The notes beneath the pieces were generated by a model. It was not told the origin of the DNA. It saw nothing but the letters and a program-made list of their open reading frames with translations, and did not search any database. A program made the position numbers and the translations under genes. Shown here in pieces: positions 16,493 to 24,882 of a stretch of 64,000 nucleotides of DNA (within the stretch, counting starts at the first letter, position 1; every line of letters starts with the position of its first letter). The DNA lies in NCBI GenBank assembly GCA_013619125.1, contig JABXKS010000043.1:62001-126000 (forward strand). The letters are read 5' to 3'. Origin of the DNA: Clostridiales bacterium (GTDB taxonomy: Bacteria > Bacillota > Clostridia > Tissierellales > GPF-1).

Positions 16493-17779
16493 ATGAATAC
16501 GAACCAATGGTACCGGCTTGATAATGCCGCGAAAATTTTCCCAACCATATCGCGAATCGAAAACTCCGCTACCTATCGCTTGGCAATTACCTTAATAGAA
16601 GAGATAGATCCGGATATTTTGCAAAAATCCGTCGATCAGACCCTGACCCGATATCCGACCCTGGCGGTTTGGCTGCGGAGGGGATATTTTTGGTATTTTT
16701 TTGAAAACAATGAAAATCAACTCTTGATTGAAACGGAAACAAGAACCCCATGCGGGCATATCGATCCCATATATAATAACGGATATTTAATGAAAGTCTT
16801 CTATTTTGGGAAGCGAATTTCCGTCGAAACCCACCATTCCTTGTCTGATGGTTCGGGGGCTATTGAATTTATTAAAACATTGACCTATACCTATTTGAAA
16901 ATGAGCGGAAAAGAGGTGGATCCGGGGGATGAGATTCTTTTGCCCGACGAAATCCCTAGCCGGTATGAAAGTGAAGATAGTTTCCACAAGTATTATCAAC
17001 CCTGTGAACGTCAGCCGATTAAGGAAGAAGATGCCTTTATGATTCGGGGGACGGTCTTTAAGCCCTTCGGCAATCATGTCGATACAGGGGTTGTGGATGT
17101 GCAAGAAATTCGGAAACTTGCAAAGAGTAACGGCGTTACCATTACAACCTATCTGGTGGCACGATTGATACGATCCGTCTATGAGGAGTCGATGCAATTT
17201 GGGCTTTATACGGAACCGATTAAGATTGCTGTACCGGTGAATTTGCGCGGCATTTTTCCTTCAAAAACATTGCGAAACTTTTTTTCGGTTGTTCATGTTG
17301 TGGTTAAACCGGATGAGAGTATGGAATTTGCAGATTTGCTAAAGTCGATTCAGGCGCAATTGGTGGAAAAAACGAAGAAAGAGAGTCTGTATCCAAAGAT
17401 TGCCGACCATGTGGAATCGGAACGATTTTTCCTTTCGCGGTTTATCCCCTTGGGATTAAAGAATATCATTTTACGGTTCGCGTATCGTCGATATGGAACC
17501 AAGGTGAAGACGGCAACGATTTCGAACCTGGGCCGGGTTGCGTTTCCAGACTCTGTCAGTCAATGGGTTGATCGCATGGAGGTGGTGTTTTATCCATCGA
17601 CGGGCAGCCCTTTGAATTTGGGGATCAGTTCGGTCAATGACAAGATGAGCATTTCTATTTCTCGTTGTATTGTGGAACCTGGGATTACAAAGCGATTCTT
17701 TCGGGGATTGTCAAAAGAGGACGGCATCCATGTGAAGATTTATTCCAATGAGTGGGAGGCGTTCCATGAAAAATTGTAA
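16493..17779 (+). CDS. Condensation-domain-like acyltransferase
   Basis: Protein of about 428 residues with the HHxxxDG active-site motif (HHSLSDG, His114-Gly120) of the CoA-dependent acyltransferase superfamily that includes NRPS condensation domains and alcohol acetyltransferases. The second half has the fold's typical VPVNLRGIFPSKTLRNFF region (about residues 240-260). The first His is thought to be structural and the second catalytic in the superfamily. No carrier protein or NRPS is nearby. It overlaps the DUF6320 gene by 14 bases, a pairing I believe is recurrent in Clostridia. ATG 16493 is preferred for spacing from GGAGG. Confidence 0.75.
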   Translation: MNTNQWYRLDNAAKIFPTISRIENSATYRLAITLIEEIDPDILQKSVDQTLTRYPTLAVWLRRGYFWYFFENNENQLLIETETRTPCGHIDPIYNNGYLMKVFYFGKRISVETHHSLSDGSGAIEFIKTLTYTYLKMSGKEVDPGDEILLPDEIPSRYESEDSFHKYYQPCERQPIKEEDAFMIRGTVFKPFGNHVDTGVVDVQEIRKLAKSNGVTITTYLVARLIRSVYEESMQFGLYTEPIKIAVPVNLRGIFPSKTLRNFFSVVHVVVKPDESMEFADLLKSIQAQLVEKTKKESLYPKIADHVESERFFLSRFIPLGLKNIILRFAYRRYGTKVKTATISNLGRVAFPDSVSQWVDRMEVVFYPSTGSPLNLGISSVNDKMSISISRCIVEPGITKRFFRGLSKEDGIHVKIYSNEWEAFHEKL

Positions 17780-18470
17780 ACGTTGCAGTGTGGAATTGGA
17801 TGATGCACTAACCCGTTGCCCCTTATGTCAGCAACCGGTAGAGGGCGAAGCAATCGAAGAAAGAACCTTCCCCCTTTATGGACAGCGTAATGAAAAGGGA
17901 GAATTGATCGAAGATCATGATCATAAGGCACGGCATCGAAAAAGACGTCTTCAGAACAACTTTGTTTTTGGCACGATCCTATTATTGAGTGTGACCATTG
18001 TGATGAATGCAATGACCTTTAATGGGGATTATTGGGGTGTATACGTCATAAGTTCGGTTTTGTATCTTTGGTTTTCTGTTAAGCATACGATCCTTTCGAA
18101 CAATCGTGCTTGTCGCAAGATTCTTTTGCAGGCAGTGTCGCTTTCCGTGTTTTTGGCGGTCATCGATGTGATGATTCCGGATTTTCACAGCCTGATTGAC
18201 TATGGGATTCCAGTGGTGCTGACTGCAGCAGTAGGTGTCGAAGGAATGCTATTACATTTTCGCAAATCGCGTTGGAAGTCCTATGTGCGAGATTTCTTTG
18301 TGATGGATTTATTGGGGTATATACCGATCCTTTTATTTGTCGTTGGAATTATTGACGTTTTATGGCCGAGCGTGGTTGCGGCTATGGTGTCGTTTCTCAC
18401 CATATCGAGCCAGTTTGCTTTTTCTTTTAAAAGGTTCAAGGATGAATTGAGAAGACTGTTGCATCATTAA
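17766..18470 (+). CDS. DUF6320-type zinc-ribbon membrane protein
   Basis: Protein of 234 residues with a four-cysteine zinc ribbon at the N-terminus (Cys4, Cys7, Cys18, Cys21: CKRC...CPLC). A charged linker and about six hydrophobic segments follow (for example NFVFGTILLLSVTIVMNAM and VVLTAAVGVEGMLL). This layout fits the DUF6320 family, whose function is unknown. The start lies inside the end of the acyltransferase gene (14-base overlap), implying coupled translation and a joint role, perhaps acylation of a membrane or envelope component; that is speculation. Confidence 0.75.
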   Translation: MKNCKRCSVELDDALTRCPLCQQPVEGEAIEERTFPLYGQRNEKGELIEDHDHKARHRKRRLQNNFVFGTILLLSVTIVMNAMTFNGDYWGVYVISSVLYLWFSVKHTILSNNRACRKILLQAVSLSVFLAVIDVMIPDFHSLIDYGIPVVLTAAVGVEGMLLHFRKSRWKSYVRDFFVMDLLGYIPILLFVVGIIDVLWPSVVAAMVSFLTISSQFAFSFKRFKDELRRLLHH

Positions 18471-18487
18471 AAGTAGGGGGCGGAAGA

Positions 18488-19183
18488 ATGAAGACGATAG
18501 GAATGATTGGCGGCATGAGTTGGGAATCGTCGTTGGAGTATTATCGATTGATGAATGAAGAGGTGCGCGCGCGGCTTGGGGGCTCTCATTCGGTGGATTG
18601 CTTACTATATTCTTTCGATTTTCAAGAAATTGAAGAACTGCAGCATCAAGGAGACTGGGATCGGTTGACCCGGGAGATGGTGAAACAAGGAATGAATCTG
18701 AAGCGAGGCGGAGCGGAATTTCTCGTGATTTGCACCAATACCATGCATAAAATGGCGCCGGACTTGGAGCGGGAAACAGGGCTTCGGGTGCTGCATATTG
18801 CTGATGTGACTGGCAAAGAAATCAAAAGGCAAGGATTGTCGAAGGTGCTTCTTCTGGGCACAAAATTCACCATGGAAGGTGAGTTTTATAAGGCGGTACT
18901 GAAAGAGAAGCATGGAATTGATGTCGTGATTCCAAGGGATGAGGATCGTGAGATCGTACACCGTGTGATCTATCAAGAATTGGTGAAGGGTAAAATCTGT
19001 GACGAGAGCCGGGCGGAATATGCGCGAATTATTGAAGAGTCGAAGAGAGCCGGTGCCGAAGGCGTTGTTCTGGGATGTACAGAGATCCCGCTGCTGATTC
19101 ATCAAGAGGATGTATCCGTTCCGGTATTTGATACAACAGCGATTCATTCGATTGCGGCTGTTGATTGGGCGTTGGAGGTGTAG
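18488..19183 (+). CDS. Aspartate/glutamate racemase family protein
   Basis: Cofactor-independent racemase family protein of 231 residues. Both catalytic cysteines are present: Cys82 in ICTNTMHKM and Cys197 in LGCTEIPLL, the pair that abstracts and returns the alpha proton. The N-terminal MKTIGMIGGMSWESSLEYY is the usual start of the aspartate racemase/YgeA branch. The substrate could be Asp, Glu or another amino acid; YgeA itself has broad specificity. A GGGGGCGG site precedes the ATG, and the deformylase-like gene follows 3 bases after the stop. Confidence 0.88.
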   Translation: MKTIGMIGGMSWESSLEYYRLMNEEVRARLGGSHSVDCLLYSFDFQEIEELQHQGDWDRLTREMVKQGMNLKRGGAEFLVICTNTMHKMAPDLERETGLRVLHIADVTGKEIKRQGLSKVLLLGTKFTMEGEFYKAVLKEKHGIDVVIPRDEDREIVHRVIYQELVKGKICDESRAEYARIIEESKRAGAEGVVLGCTEIPLLIHQEDVSVPVFDTTAIHSIAAVDWALEV

Positions 19184-19186
19184 AAG

Positions 19187-19678
19187 ATGGCGAAACGAGA
19201 GATTTTAATTCTGGGAAACGAAGACTTATATCGGGAATGCGAGATGGTTTCTAAAGATCAGTTGGATCAAGCAAAACGGGTGGCCGTGGATTTGAATGAC
19301 ACGCTAGATGTGTTTCGTTTGGAACATGGATTTGGCCGTGCCATTGCAGCGCCGCAAATTGGCGCATCCATACGGGTGATTTATATGAGGATCGATGATG
19401 AGGATACAGTCTTTATCAATCCATGCATGGAAGTTTTAAATGAGGAAATCTTTGAACTTTGGGACGATTGCATGAGTTTTCCGGGATTGGAAGTGCGTGT
19501 AAATCGTTATAAGGCGATTCGCGTGATGTATCATGATCTGGATTGGAAGATTCAAACCGAGGTGTTTGAAGGAGATTTATCGGAGCTGTTTCAACATGAG
19601 TACGATCATCTCGATGGTATTTTAGCTGTGCAGCGAGCCATTGATTTGCAGGCGTTTCGGATGAAACTGGGCGAGTGA
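19187..19678 (+). CDS. Peptide deformylase family protein, divergent
   Basis: Protein of 163 residues with the three deformylase motifs: GFGRAIAAPQIG (49-59), DDCMS in place of the usual EGCLS (Cys95), and QHEYDHLDG (His137-Glu138-His141). These supply the metal ligands Cys, His, His and the catalytic Glu, so activity is possible. The altered second motif and absence of neighbouring fmt or priA suggest it is not the housekeeping copy. It is coupled to the racemase gene, 3 bases apart. It may act on small formylated compounds or be a spare deformylase; this is inference. Confidence 0.82.
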   Translation: MAKREILILGNEDLYRECEMVSKDQLDQAKRVAVDLNDTLDVFRLEHGFGRAIAAPQIGASIRVIYMRIDDEDTVFINPCMEVLNEEIFELWDDCMSFPGLEVRVNRYKAIRVMYHDLDWKIQTEVFEGDLSELFQHEYDHLDGILAVQRAIDLQAFRMKLGE

Positions 19679-19720
19679 ATATAGCTGTTTGCACCTTTGA
19701 CGCTTATGAGAGAATGAGTA

Positions 19721-19757
19721 GAAAGAAAGCGCAGTGTTGTTGTGACTTTCTTTTTTG
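19721..19757 (+). terminator. Probable terminator after the deformylase-like gene
   Basis: GAAAGAAAG can pair with CTTTCTTTT across a 16-base loop, followed by further T. It is low in GC, hence moderate confidence. Confidence 0.5.
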
Positions 19758-19848
19758 TTTGCATAAAAACAGTGCACATGAATGGTCGGTGGAAATGAAT
19801 GGGTTTTGAGTGGGAGCAACTGGATGTGGACGAGATAAGGAGACAATC

Positions 19849-21507
19849 ATGATTGTTCAATTAAAGGATGTATCGAAGAGCTTTGGAGCGACAAGCGTTC
19901 TGAAGGAAATGAATATGACGATCGCAAAAGGAGAGAAAATTGGGATTGTCGGTGCGAATGGGGCGGGGAAAACCACAATCTTTCATTTGATCACGGGAGA
20001 ATTGTCCTATGATTCGGGGCAGGTGATGGTCAACCGCAAGCTAAGTTGTGGCGTTTTGTCCCAAGTGAGCGATGTGGACCCTGCTCATACGGTGATGGAG
20101 GAATGTCGCTTGGCGTTTCAGCGTGCCTTGGAAGCGGAGAAAGAGATGAAACGCCTAGAACGGGAGATGGCGAAAACAGAGGTATATTCGGATGGAAAGA
20201 AGCTGGAGCGGGTGATGGAAGCCCATGAAGAGGCCTTGGATGTTTTCACACAGGCTGGCGGTTTTGAAATAGAAGGAAGGATCCTTGGTGTCCTAAGGGG
20301 ACTGGGATTTAAAGAAACGTGCTGGGAAAATCGGACGGCAACCTTGAGCGGGGGAGAAAAGACGAAACTGGCTCTGGGGAAATTATTGCTTTCGCGTCCC
20401 GATCTCTTGCTATTGGACGAACCAACGAACCATCTTGATTTTATGTCCCTCACTTGGCTTGAAGGATTTATTCGTGAGTATCCAGGATCCGTTGCGATGA
20501 TCTCGCATGATCGGTATTTTTTGGATGCCTGTGTGGGAATCATCTATGAGGTGGAGCGGGGTGTTGCGATCCGATATGTCGGAAATTATTCTTATTTTGT
20601 GAAACAGCGAGGTGTAAATCGCGCCCAATACCGTAAACAATATATCGCGCAGCAGCGCGAGATCAAGCGCATGGAAACCTTTGTGGAAAAGAATATCGCG
20701 CGGGCCTCGAGCTCTCGTATGGCGAAGAGTCGAAGAAAAACTCTTGAAAAGATTGAGCGGTTGGAATCACCCCTGGGTGATCTACGGAAAATGAGTTTGG
20801 CCTTCGAAATGGAAAAGAAATCTCGCGAGAAGGTGCTTAACTTCGAGGATGGCGTAATCACGGTGGGGAATGAAGACGTACGCATCCCATTGCTGTCGAA
20901 TCTCAACGTTCAATTGGAGCGGGGAGAGCGGATGGCGGTGATTGGTGAAAATGGAATTGGAAAATCAACGTTGTTGAAAACCCTGGTGGGGGAGCATCGT
21001 TTGGATGGTGGGGCCTTTGCCTGGGGAGAAGATGTGGAGGTTGGTTATTACGACCAGGAGCATGGTGCCTTGAATGAGACGCATACGATCTTCGAGGAAT
21101 TGTTGCAGATGGTTCCGGGAATTTCAGTTCAAAAGGTGCGTACCCTTCTGGGGCAATTACTGTTTCCAAAGGATGATGTCTTTAAGAAGATTAGCGCCCT
21201 AAGCGGCGGGGAAAAATCCCGTGTCGTTTTGGCAAAGCTGGTATTGAGCCGTGGAAATGTTCTATTGCTCGATGAACCGACGAACCATTTGGACCTGCCG
21301 AGTAAGGCAATCCTGGAGAAAGCCCTTCGGGATTATGAGGGAACCCTACTCTTTGTGTCCCATGATCGATACTTTATTAATCGAGTGGCAACTAGCGTCA
21401 TGGTTCTAACGCAGTCGGGGATGGAAATCCATCAGGGAAATTATGATCGATATCTCGAGAAGACCGGGCAAAGCGAGAGTGGGGAAAAGAAAAATGGAAA
21501 GAGATAA
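19849..21507 (+). CDS. ABC-F family ATPase, YdiF-like
   Basis: Tandem ATPase of 552 residues without membrane helices. Walker A GANGAGKTT (35-43), LSGGE and DEPTNHLD occur in ABC1; ENGIGKST, LSGGE and DEPTNHLD in ABC2. The linker has VEKNIARASSSRMAKSRRK, a block seen in YdiF-type ABC-F proteins thought to be translation factors. It lacks the extended arm seen in the resistance-type paralogue at 14791 and has no attenuator leader. A housekeeping ribosome-associated role is therefore more likely than drug resistance. ATG 19849 has AAGGAG 7 bases upstream; it overlaps the next gene by 14 bases. Confidence 0.83.
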   Translation: MIVQLKDVSKSFGATSVLKEMNMTIAKGEKIGIVGANGAGKTTIFHLITGELSYDSGQVMVNRKLSCGVLSQVSDVDPAHTVMEECRLAFQRALEAEKEMKRLEREMAKTEVYSDGKKLERVMEAHEEALDVFTQAGGFEIEGRILGVLRGLGFKETCWENRTATLSGGEKTKLALGKLLLSRPDLLLLDEPTNHLDFMSLTWLEGFIREYPGSVAMISHDRYFLDACVGIIYEVERGVAIRYVGNYSYFVKQRGVNRAQYRKQYIAQQREIKRMETFVEKNIARASSSRMAKSRRKTLEKIERLESPLGDLRKMSLAFEMEKKSREKVLNFEDGVITVGNEDVRIPLLSNLNVQLERGERMAVIGENGIGKSTLLKTLVGEHRLDGGAFAWGEDVEVGYYDQEHGALNETHTIFEELLQMVPGISVQKVRTLLGQLLFPKDDVFKKISALSGGEKSRVVLAKLVLSRGNVLLLDEPTNHLDLPSKAILEKALRDYEGTLLFVSHDRYFINRVATSVMVLTQSGMEIHQGNYDRYLEKTGQSESGEKKNGKR

Positions 21508-22048
21508 GGGCATTCAAATCAAGGAAATTACCAATGAGGATTTGCATGAAGGGTTATTGAACGGGTTCGATCGAACACAAATCGTCGAATCGGTTTGGCG
21601 TGTGATTGACGGGGTGAAGCAGGTAGTGACATGCCCTTTTACAGAAACCTGGGACAAACAACTTTTGCGTGATATTATTTTTGGAGATTTCGCGGAAGCG
21701 ATGGAGTTTGGAGGCAAGGTGTTTTTGGCCTTCGAGGAAGAACGATTATTGGGATTTGCCACCCTGGGGGGGGAACCCTTGGGCCCAGATGGAGAGTATT
21801 TACAATTGATTCAATTGCATGTATCTCTCCCGGAGCGTGGTCGAGGCATTGGTAGGGAATTGTTTTTTTATTGCGTCCAGCAGGCGGAAGCAATGGGAGC
21901 GAAAAAGCTCTATATATCCGGACATTCTTCAGTTGAAACCCAGGCGTTTTATGCGAGTGTCGGCTGCGTGGACGCGAAATGGATCTTTCAAGAACAGGTC
22001 GACCATGAACCCTATGATTGTCAATTGGAGGTTCAGATTCGCAAGTAA
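21494..22048 (+). CDS. GNAT family N-acetyltransferase
   Basis: Acetyl-CoA dependent acetyltransferase of 184 residues. The acetyl-CoA loop is LHVSLPERGRGIGRELF (about 110-126, motif Q/RxxGxG/A). The C-terminal half has the common LYISGHSSVETQAFYASVGC strand-helix pattern. Substrate unknown. The ATG lies inside the end of the ABC-F gene (14-base overlap) after GGGG AAAAG, implying translational coupling. Confidence 0.83.
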   Translation: MERDKGIQIKEITNEDLHEGLLNGFDRTQIVESVWRVIDGVKQVVTCPFTETWDKQLLRDIIFGDFAEAMEFGGKVFLAFEEERLLGFATLGGEPLGPDGEYLQLIQLHVSLPERGRGIGRELFFYCVQQAEAMGAKKLYISGHSSVETQAFYASVGCVDAKWIFQEQVDHEPYDCQLEVQIRK

Positions 22049-22123
22049 AGGAATGTGGATTCCGAAAATCGCTTTTCTTGGCGAAAAACTTCCGATATGA
22101 TGGATGCAAAGGGAGGGCGCGAC

Positions 22124-23569
22124 ATGGAAAGAAAAGTTTATCAAATCGCACGGGAAACGAAAGATAAAAAGTACGATGGGAAATTCTATTTTGGTGTGAA
22201 AACAACGGGAATTTTTTGTCGTCCATCCTGTCCGGCGCCCATCGCGAAGGAAGAAAATGTGGTGTATTTCGATACGGTCTTTGAAGCGATTAATGAGGAC
22301 TTTCGACCCTGTCTCAGGTGCCGACCTGATTTGCAGGTGGAATACTCAGTGCAGAATATTGATGGTTCCCTGTTGGTCAACGACGCCTTAAAGAGAATCT
22401 ATGAAGGATTTCTCCATGAACATTCCATCAAGGAGTTGGCGGATGCCCTTTTTGTCTCCGACCGACAATTGCGGAAATTGTTTGTGGACCATATCGGGGT
22501 ATCGCCAGTAAAGGTTGCAAAAACGCATAAAGCCTTATTTGCCCGGAAACTCCTGCAGAATTCGGATCTTTCCATTACCCGGGTTGCAACGGCATCGGGA
22601 TTTGGATCGATTCGCCAATTCAATCAAGTATTTAAGGAGGTGTTTGGGCGAACCCCGACCATGGCGAGAAGGAGAATGGATCAGGCGGGAGAAAGTCAAT
22701 CGACACGGCTGCTTTTGTCTTATCGAAAGCCCTTTGATTTTGCTAGGGTCTTGTCCTTTTTCCGAGCCCGTGCCATATTAGGGATCGAGCAGATTGACGA
22801 TGAGTCGTATCGGCGCACCTTTCGTATCGGGGAAATGGAAGGGTATCTTGTGATTGTTGATCAACCTGAATTGTCAGCCCTGGAAGTCAGGGTGATGAGT
22901 GAGGATGTTCGTGTGTTGATGGCGATTTATGGGCGGGTTCGGCGGATGTTTGATTTGGATGCAAACCTAGAAGTGATCTCGGATCGATTGGGGAAGGATC
23001 CCATCTTGCGGCGAGGTATGGAAGAGGGACTGGCGCCGCGTCTTCCTGTTGCTTTTGATCCCTTTGAGCATACAATACGCGCGGTGTTGGGCCAGCAGAT
23101 TACTGTAAAGGCGGCAACAACCCTGGCGGGGCGTTTGGCGGTGCGAGCGGGTAAAAGAACGATTGATTACCCCGAGGGGTTGGATGTCTTTTTCCCAACG
23201 CCGGAGGAATTGACTACAACTGATCTTGACGGACTGGGGATTACGAAGACGAGACAACAGACTGTAAAAAACGTAGCGACAGCCCTAATTGAAGGGGTGT
23301 TTCATCTCCGTGCCGATCAATCCTTGAATCATTTTCGGGGAGAGTTCTCCTTGGTAAAGGGAATTGGAGAATGGACCGTGCAGTATGTAGCCATGCGGGG
23401 ACTCGGCATGGTGGACAGCTTTCCGGCCAAGGACTTGGGAATTATCAAGGCCCTCATGGTGAAGGATGAAAAGCCAAAAGAAAAAGAGATTCTAAAGCGA
23501 GCGGAAGCGTGGTCTCCGTATCGCGCCTATGCGGCACTTTGCTTGTGGCAATCGAATTTGAAGAGGTGA
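22124..23569 (+). CDS. Ada-type Zn domain/AraC HTH/AlkA DNA glycosylase fusion
   Basis: Alkylation-repair protein of 481 residues in three parts. Residues 1-75 match the Ada N-terminal zinc domain with Cys32, Cys36, Cys63 and Cys66 (TTGIFCRPSCPA, FRPCLRCRPD); in Ada one such cysteine accepts methyl from phosphotriesters and turns on DNA binding. Residues about 80-185 form an AraC-type helix-turn-helix pair. Residues about 190-481 are an AlkA-type 3-methyladenine glycosylase with helix-hairpin-helix (FSLVKGIGEWTVQYVAMRG) and the catalytic Asp in FPAKDLG. This architecture is known. ATG 22124 has GGGAGG 7 bases upstream. It probably activates its own operon on methylation damage. Confidence 0.9.
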   Translation: MERKVYQIARETKDKKYDGKFYFGVKTTGIFCRPSCPAPIAKEENVVYFDTVFEAINEDFRPCLRCRPDLQVEYSVQNIDGSLLVNDALKRIYEGFLHEHSIKELADALFVSDRQLRKLFVDHIGVSPVKVAKTHKALFARKLLQNSDLSITRVATASGFGSIRQFNQVFKEVFGRTPTMARRRMDQAGESQSTRLLLSYRKPFDFARVLSFFRARAILGIEQIDDESYRRTFRIGEMEGYLVIVDQPELSALEVRVMSEDVRVLMAIYGRVRRMFDLDANLEVISDRLGKDPILRRGMEEGLAPRLPVAFDPFEHTIRAVLGQQITVKAATTLAGRLAVRAGKRTIDYPEGLDVFFPTPEELTTTDLDGLGITKTRQQTVKNVATALIEGVFHLRADQSLNHFRGEFSLVKGIGEWTVQYVAMRGLGMVDSFPAKDLGIIKALMVKDEKPKEKEILKRAEAWSPYRAYAALCLWQSNLKR

Positions 23570-23579
23570 GGAGAATGTG

Positions 23580-24686
23580 ATGTTTTATTCAAGATGGGAA
23601 ACGCAGTTTTGTGAGATGATTGCTGTGGGAGACGAGGATGGCCTGGCCATCCTTCATTTGAATACGGGGGAAGGAAAACGTACCTTTGAGATTTCGGATC
23701 GATGGACTCGGAACGATGTTTTCTTTTCAGACGTAAGAGCCCAGGTTGATGAATACATGGCGGGACGGCGGGTTAGCTTTTCACTGAAATTGAATCCGCA
23801 AGGAACGACTTATCAGAAGAAGGTTTGGCAGGCGCTCACTGAGATTCCTTATGGCCAGTTGGTGACCTATAAAACGATCGCACGTGCCATTGGTAATGAG
23901 AAGGCTTCAAGGGCGGTGGGGATGGCCAACAGCAAGAATCCCATTCCAATTATTGTGCCTTGCCATCGTGTTGTTGGGGCAAGCGGAAAACTAACGGGAT
24001 TTGCCCATGGGTTAAAAATCAAGGAGGAACTGATTCTTCATGAAAAATTGATGGGAATTTACCATGGGCTGTTTGATGCCTTTGGACCGCAAGAATGGTG
24101 GCCAGCAAAGACTGATTTTGAGATGATGGTGGGTGCGATTTTGGTCCAGAATACAAATTGGGGTAATGTGGAGTTGGCACTGAACAACCTCGACGGTGGA
24201 TTGACGCCGCAGCGGCTTGAAGCATTTTCGGAAGAAAAAATTGCTGAACGGATTCGTCCCAGCGGCTATTATCAGCAAAAAGCGAAAAAGATCAAAGCTT
24301 TCTTAACGTGGTATGCAGGCTATGAGTATCAAATCGGGAAGGTGAGAGAACGGGATGGAGAAAGCCTACGGCAGGAGCTGTTGGAGATCCACGGGATCGG
24401 TCGAGAAACAGCGGACTGCATGTTGACATACGCTTTCGAACACCCCTATTTTATTATTGATGCCTATGCGAGGCGGATATTGGAGCGTGTGGGATTTGAG
24501 ATGCCAAAGGAGTATGATGCATGCAGAGAAAAGATCGAAAATGTGATTCCGAAAGAACTGATGATCTATAATGAGTTTCATGCCCTTTTGGTTCAACTTG
24601 GGAAAAACCATTGCAAAAAAAATCCAAATTGCAATGGATGCCCAATCGGTGCGCAATGTAACTACAAAGAGAGAACCTTCGCGTAA
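23580..24686 (+). CDS. Ogt methyltransferase fused to endonuclease III-like glycosylase
   Basis: Protein of 368 residues that joins two repair enzymes. Residues 1-157 are a complete O6-methylguanine methyltransferase: IVPCHRVVGASGKLTGFA with acceptor Cys128. Residues about 160-368 are an endonuclease III-like HhH-GPD domain (COG2231/MagIII-like): IHGIGRETADCM (270-281), catalytic-type Asp294 in FIIDAYARRI, and a C-terminal CX5CX2CX5C set (Cys345, 351, 354, 360) for a 4Fe-4S cluster. The helix-hairpin-helix Lys of true endonuclease III is Glu275, so a monofunctional glycosylase for alkylated bases is more likely. It follows the Ada/AlkA gene by 10 bases. GTG 23577 is an alternative start. Confidence 0.88.
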   Translation: MFYSRWETQFCEMIAVGDEDGLAILHLNTGEGKRTFEISDRWTRNDVFFSDVRAQVDEYMAGRRVSFSLKLNPQGTTYQKKVWQALTEIPYGQLVTYKTIARAIGNEKASRAVGMANSKNPIPIIVPCHRVVGASGKLTGFAHGLKIKEELILHEKLMGIYHGLFDAFGPQEWWPAKTDFEMMVGAILVQNTNWGNVELALNNLDGGLTPQRLEAFSEEKIAERIRPSGYYQQKAKKIKAFLTWYAGYEYQIGKVRERDGESLRQELLEIHGIGRETADCMLTYAFEHPYFIIDAYARRILERVGFEMPKEYDACREKIENVIPKELMIYNEFHALLVQLGKNHCKKNPNCNGCPIGAQCNYKERTFA

Positions 24687-24703
24687 AGGGCGTAGGTTTT
24701 TTT
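24674..24703 (+). terminator. Terminator overlapping the end of the Ogt fusion gene
   Basis: AACCTTCGC and GCGTAGGTT pair over 9 positions with one mismatch, then seven T. The stop codon lies inside the loop. Confidence 0.7.
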
Positions 24704-24758
24704 CGTTCTATTGGGATGAGATGAGTGACAAAGAAAACACAATCCCAGTAAAGGGGGG

Positions 24759-24772
24759 TGAAATTTATTTCA
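24759..24772 (+). promoter_or_regulatory. Candidate upstream activator site for the sigma-54 promoter
   Basis: TGAAAT-TT-ATTTCA inverted repeat, 59 bases before the -24 element. Position suits an enhancer site for the sigma-54 activator encoded at 27661-29682. No second copy was recognised, so the call is weak. Confidence 0.35.
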
Positions 24773-24830
24773 GTAATGAAACAATGGCTTAAACACAGGT
24801 AACAAAGCTGTTAATAAAGCACAATAGAAC

Positions 24831-24847
24831 TTGGCACAAATATTGCA
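24831..24847 (+). promoter_or_regulatory. Sigma-54 (-24/-12) promoter of the amidase/YfcC operon
   Basis: TTGGCAC-AAATA-TTGCA matches the sigma-54 consensus TGGCAC-N5-TTGCW exactly, with the GG and GC doublets at the required spacing (10 bases between). It lies 36 bases before the amidase ATG. A sigma-54 activator gene ends about 70 bases after the operon. Confidence 0.9.
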
Positions 24848-24882
24848 TTAATGTAACATGTGAAATCGAGAGGAGGGATCCA

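Noticed and set aside
19849-21507. Second ABC-F gene as another antibiotic resistance determinant
   Set aside because: Its linker is of YdiF type without the extended resistance-type arm, and no attenuator leader precedes it.
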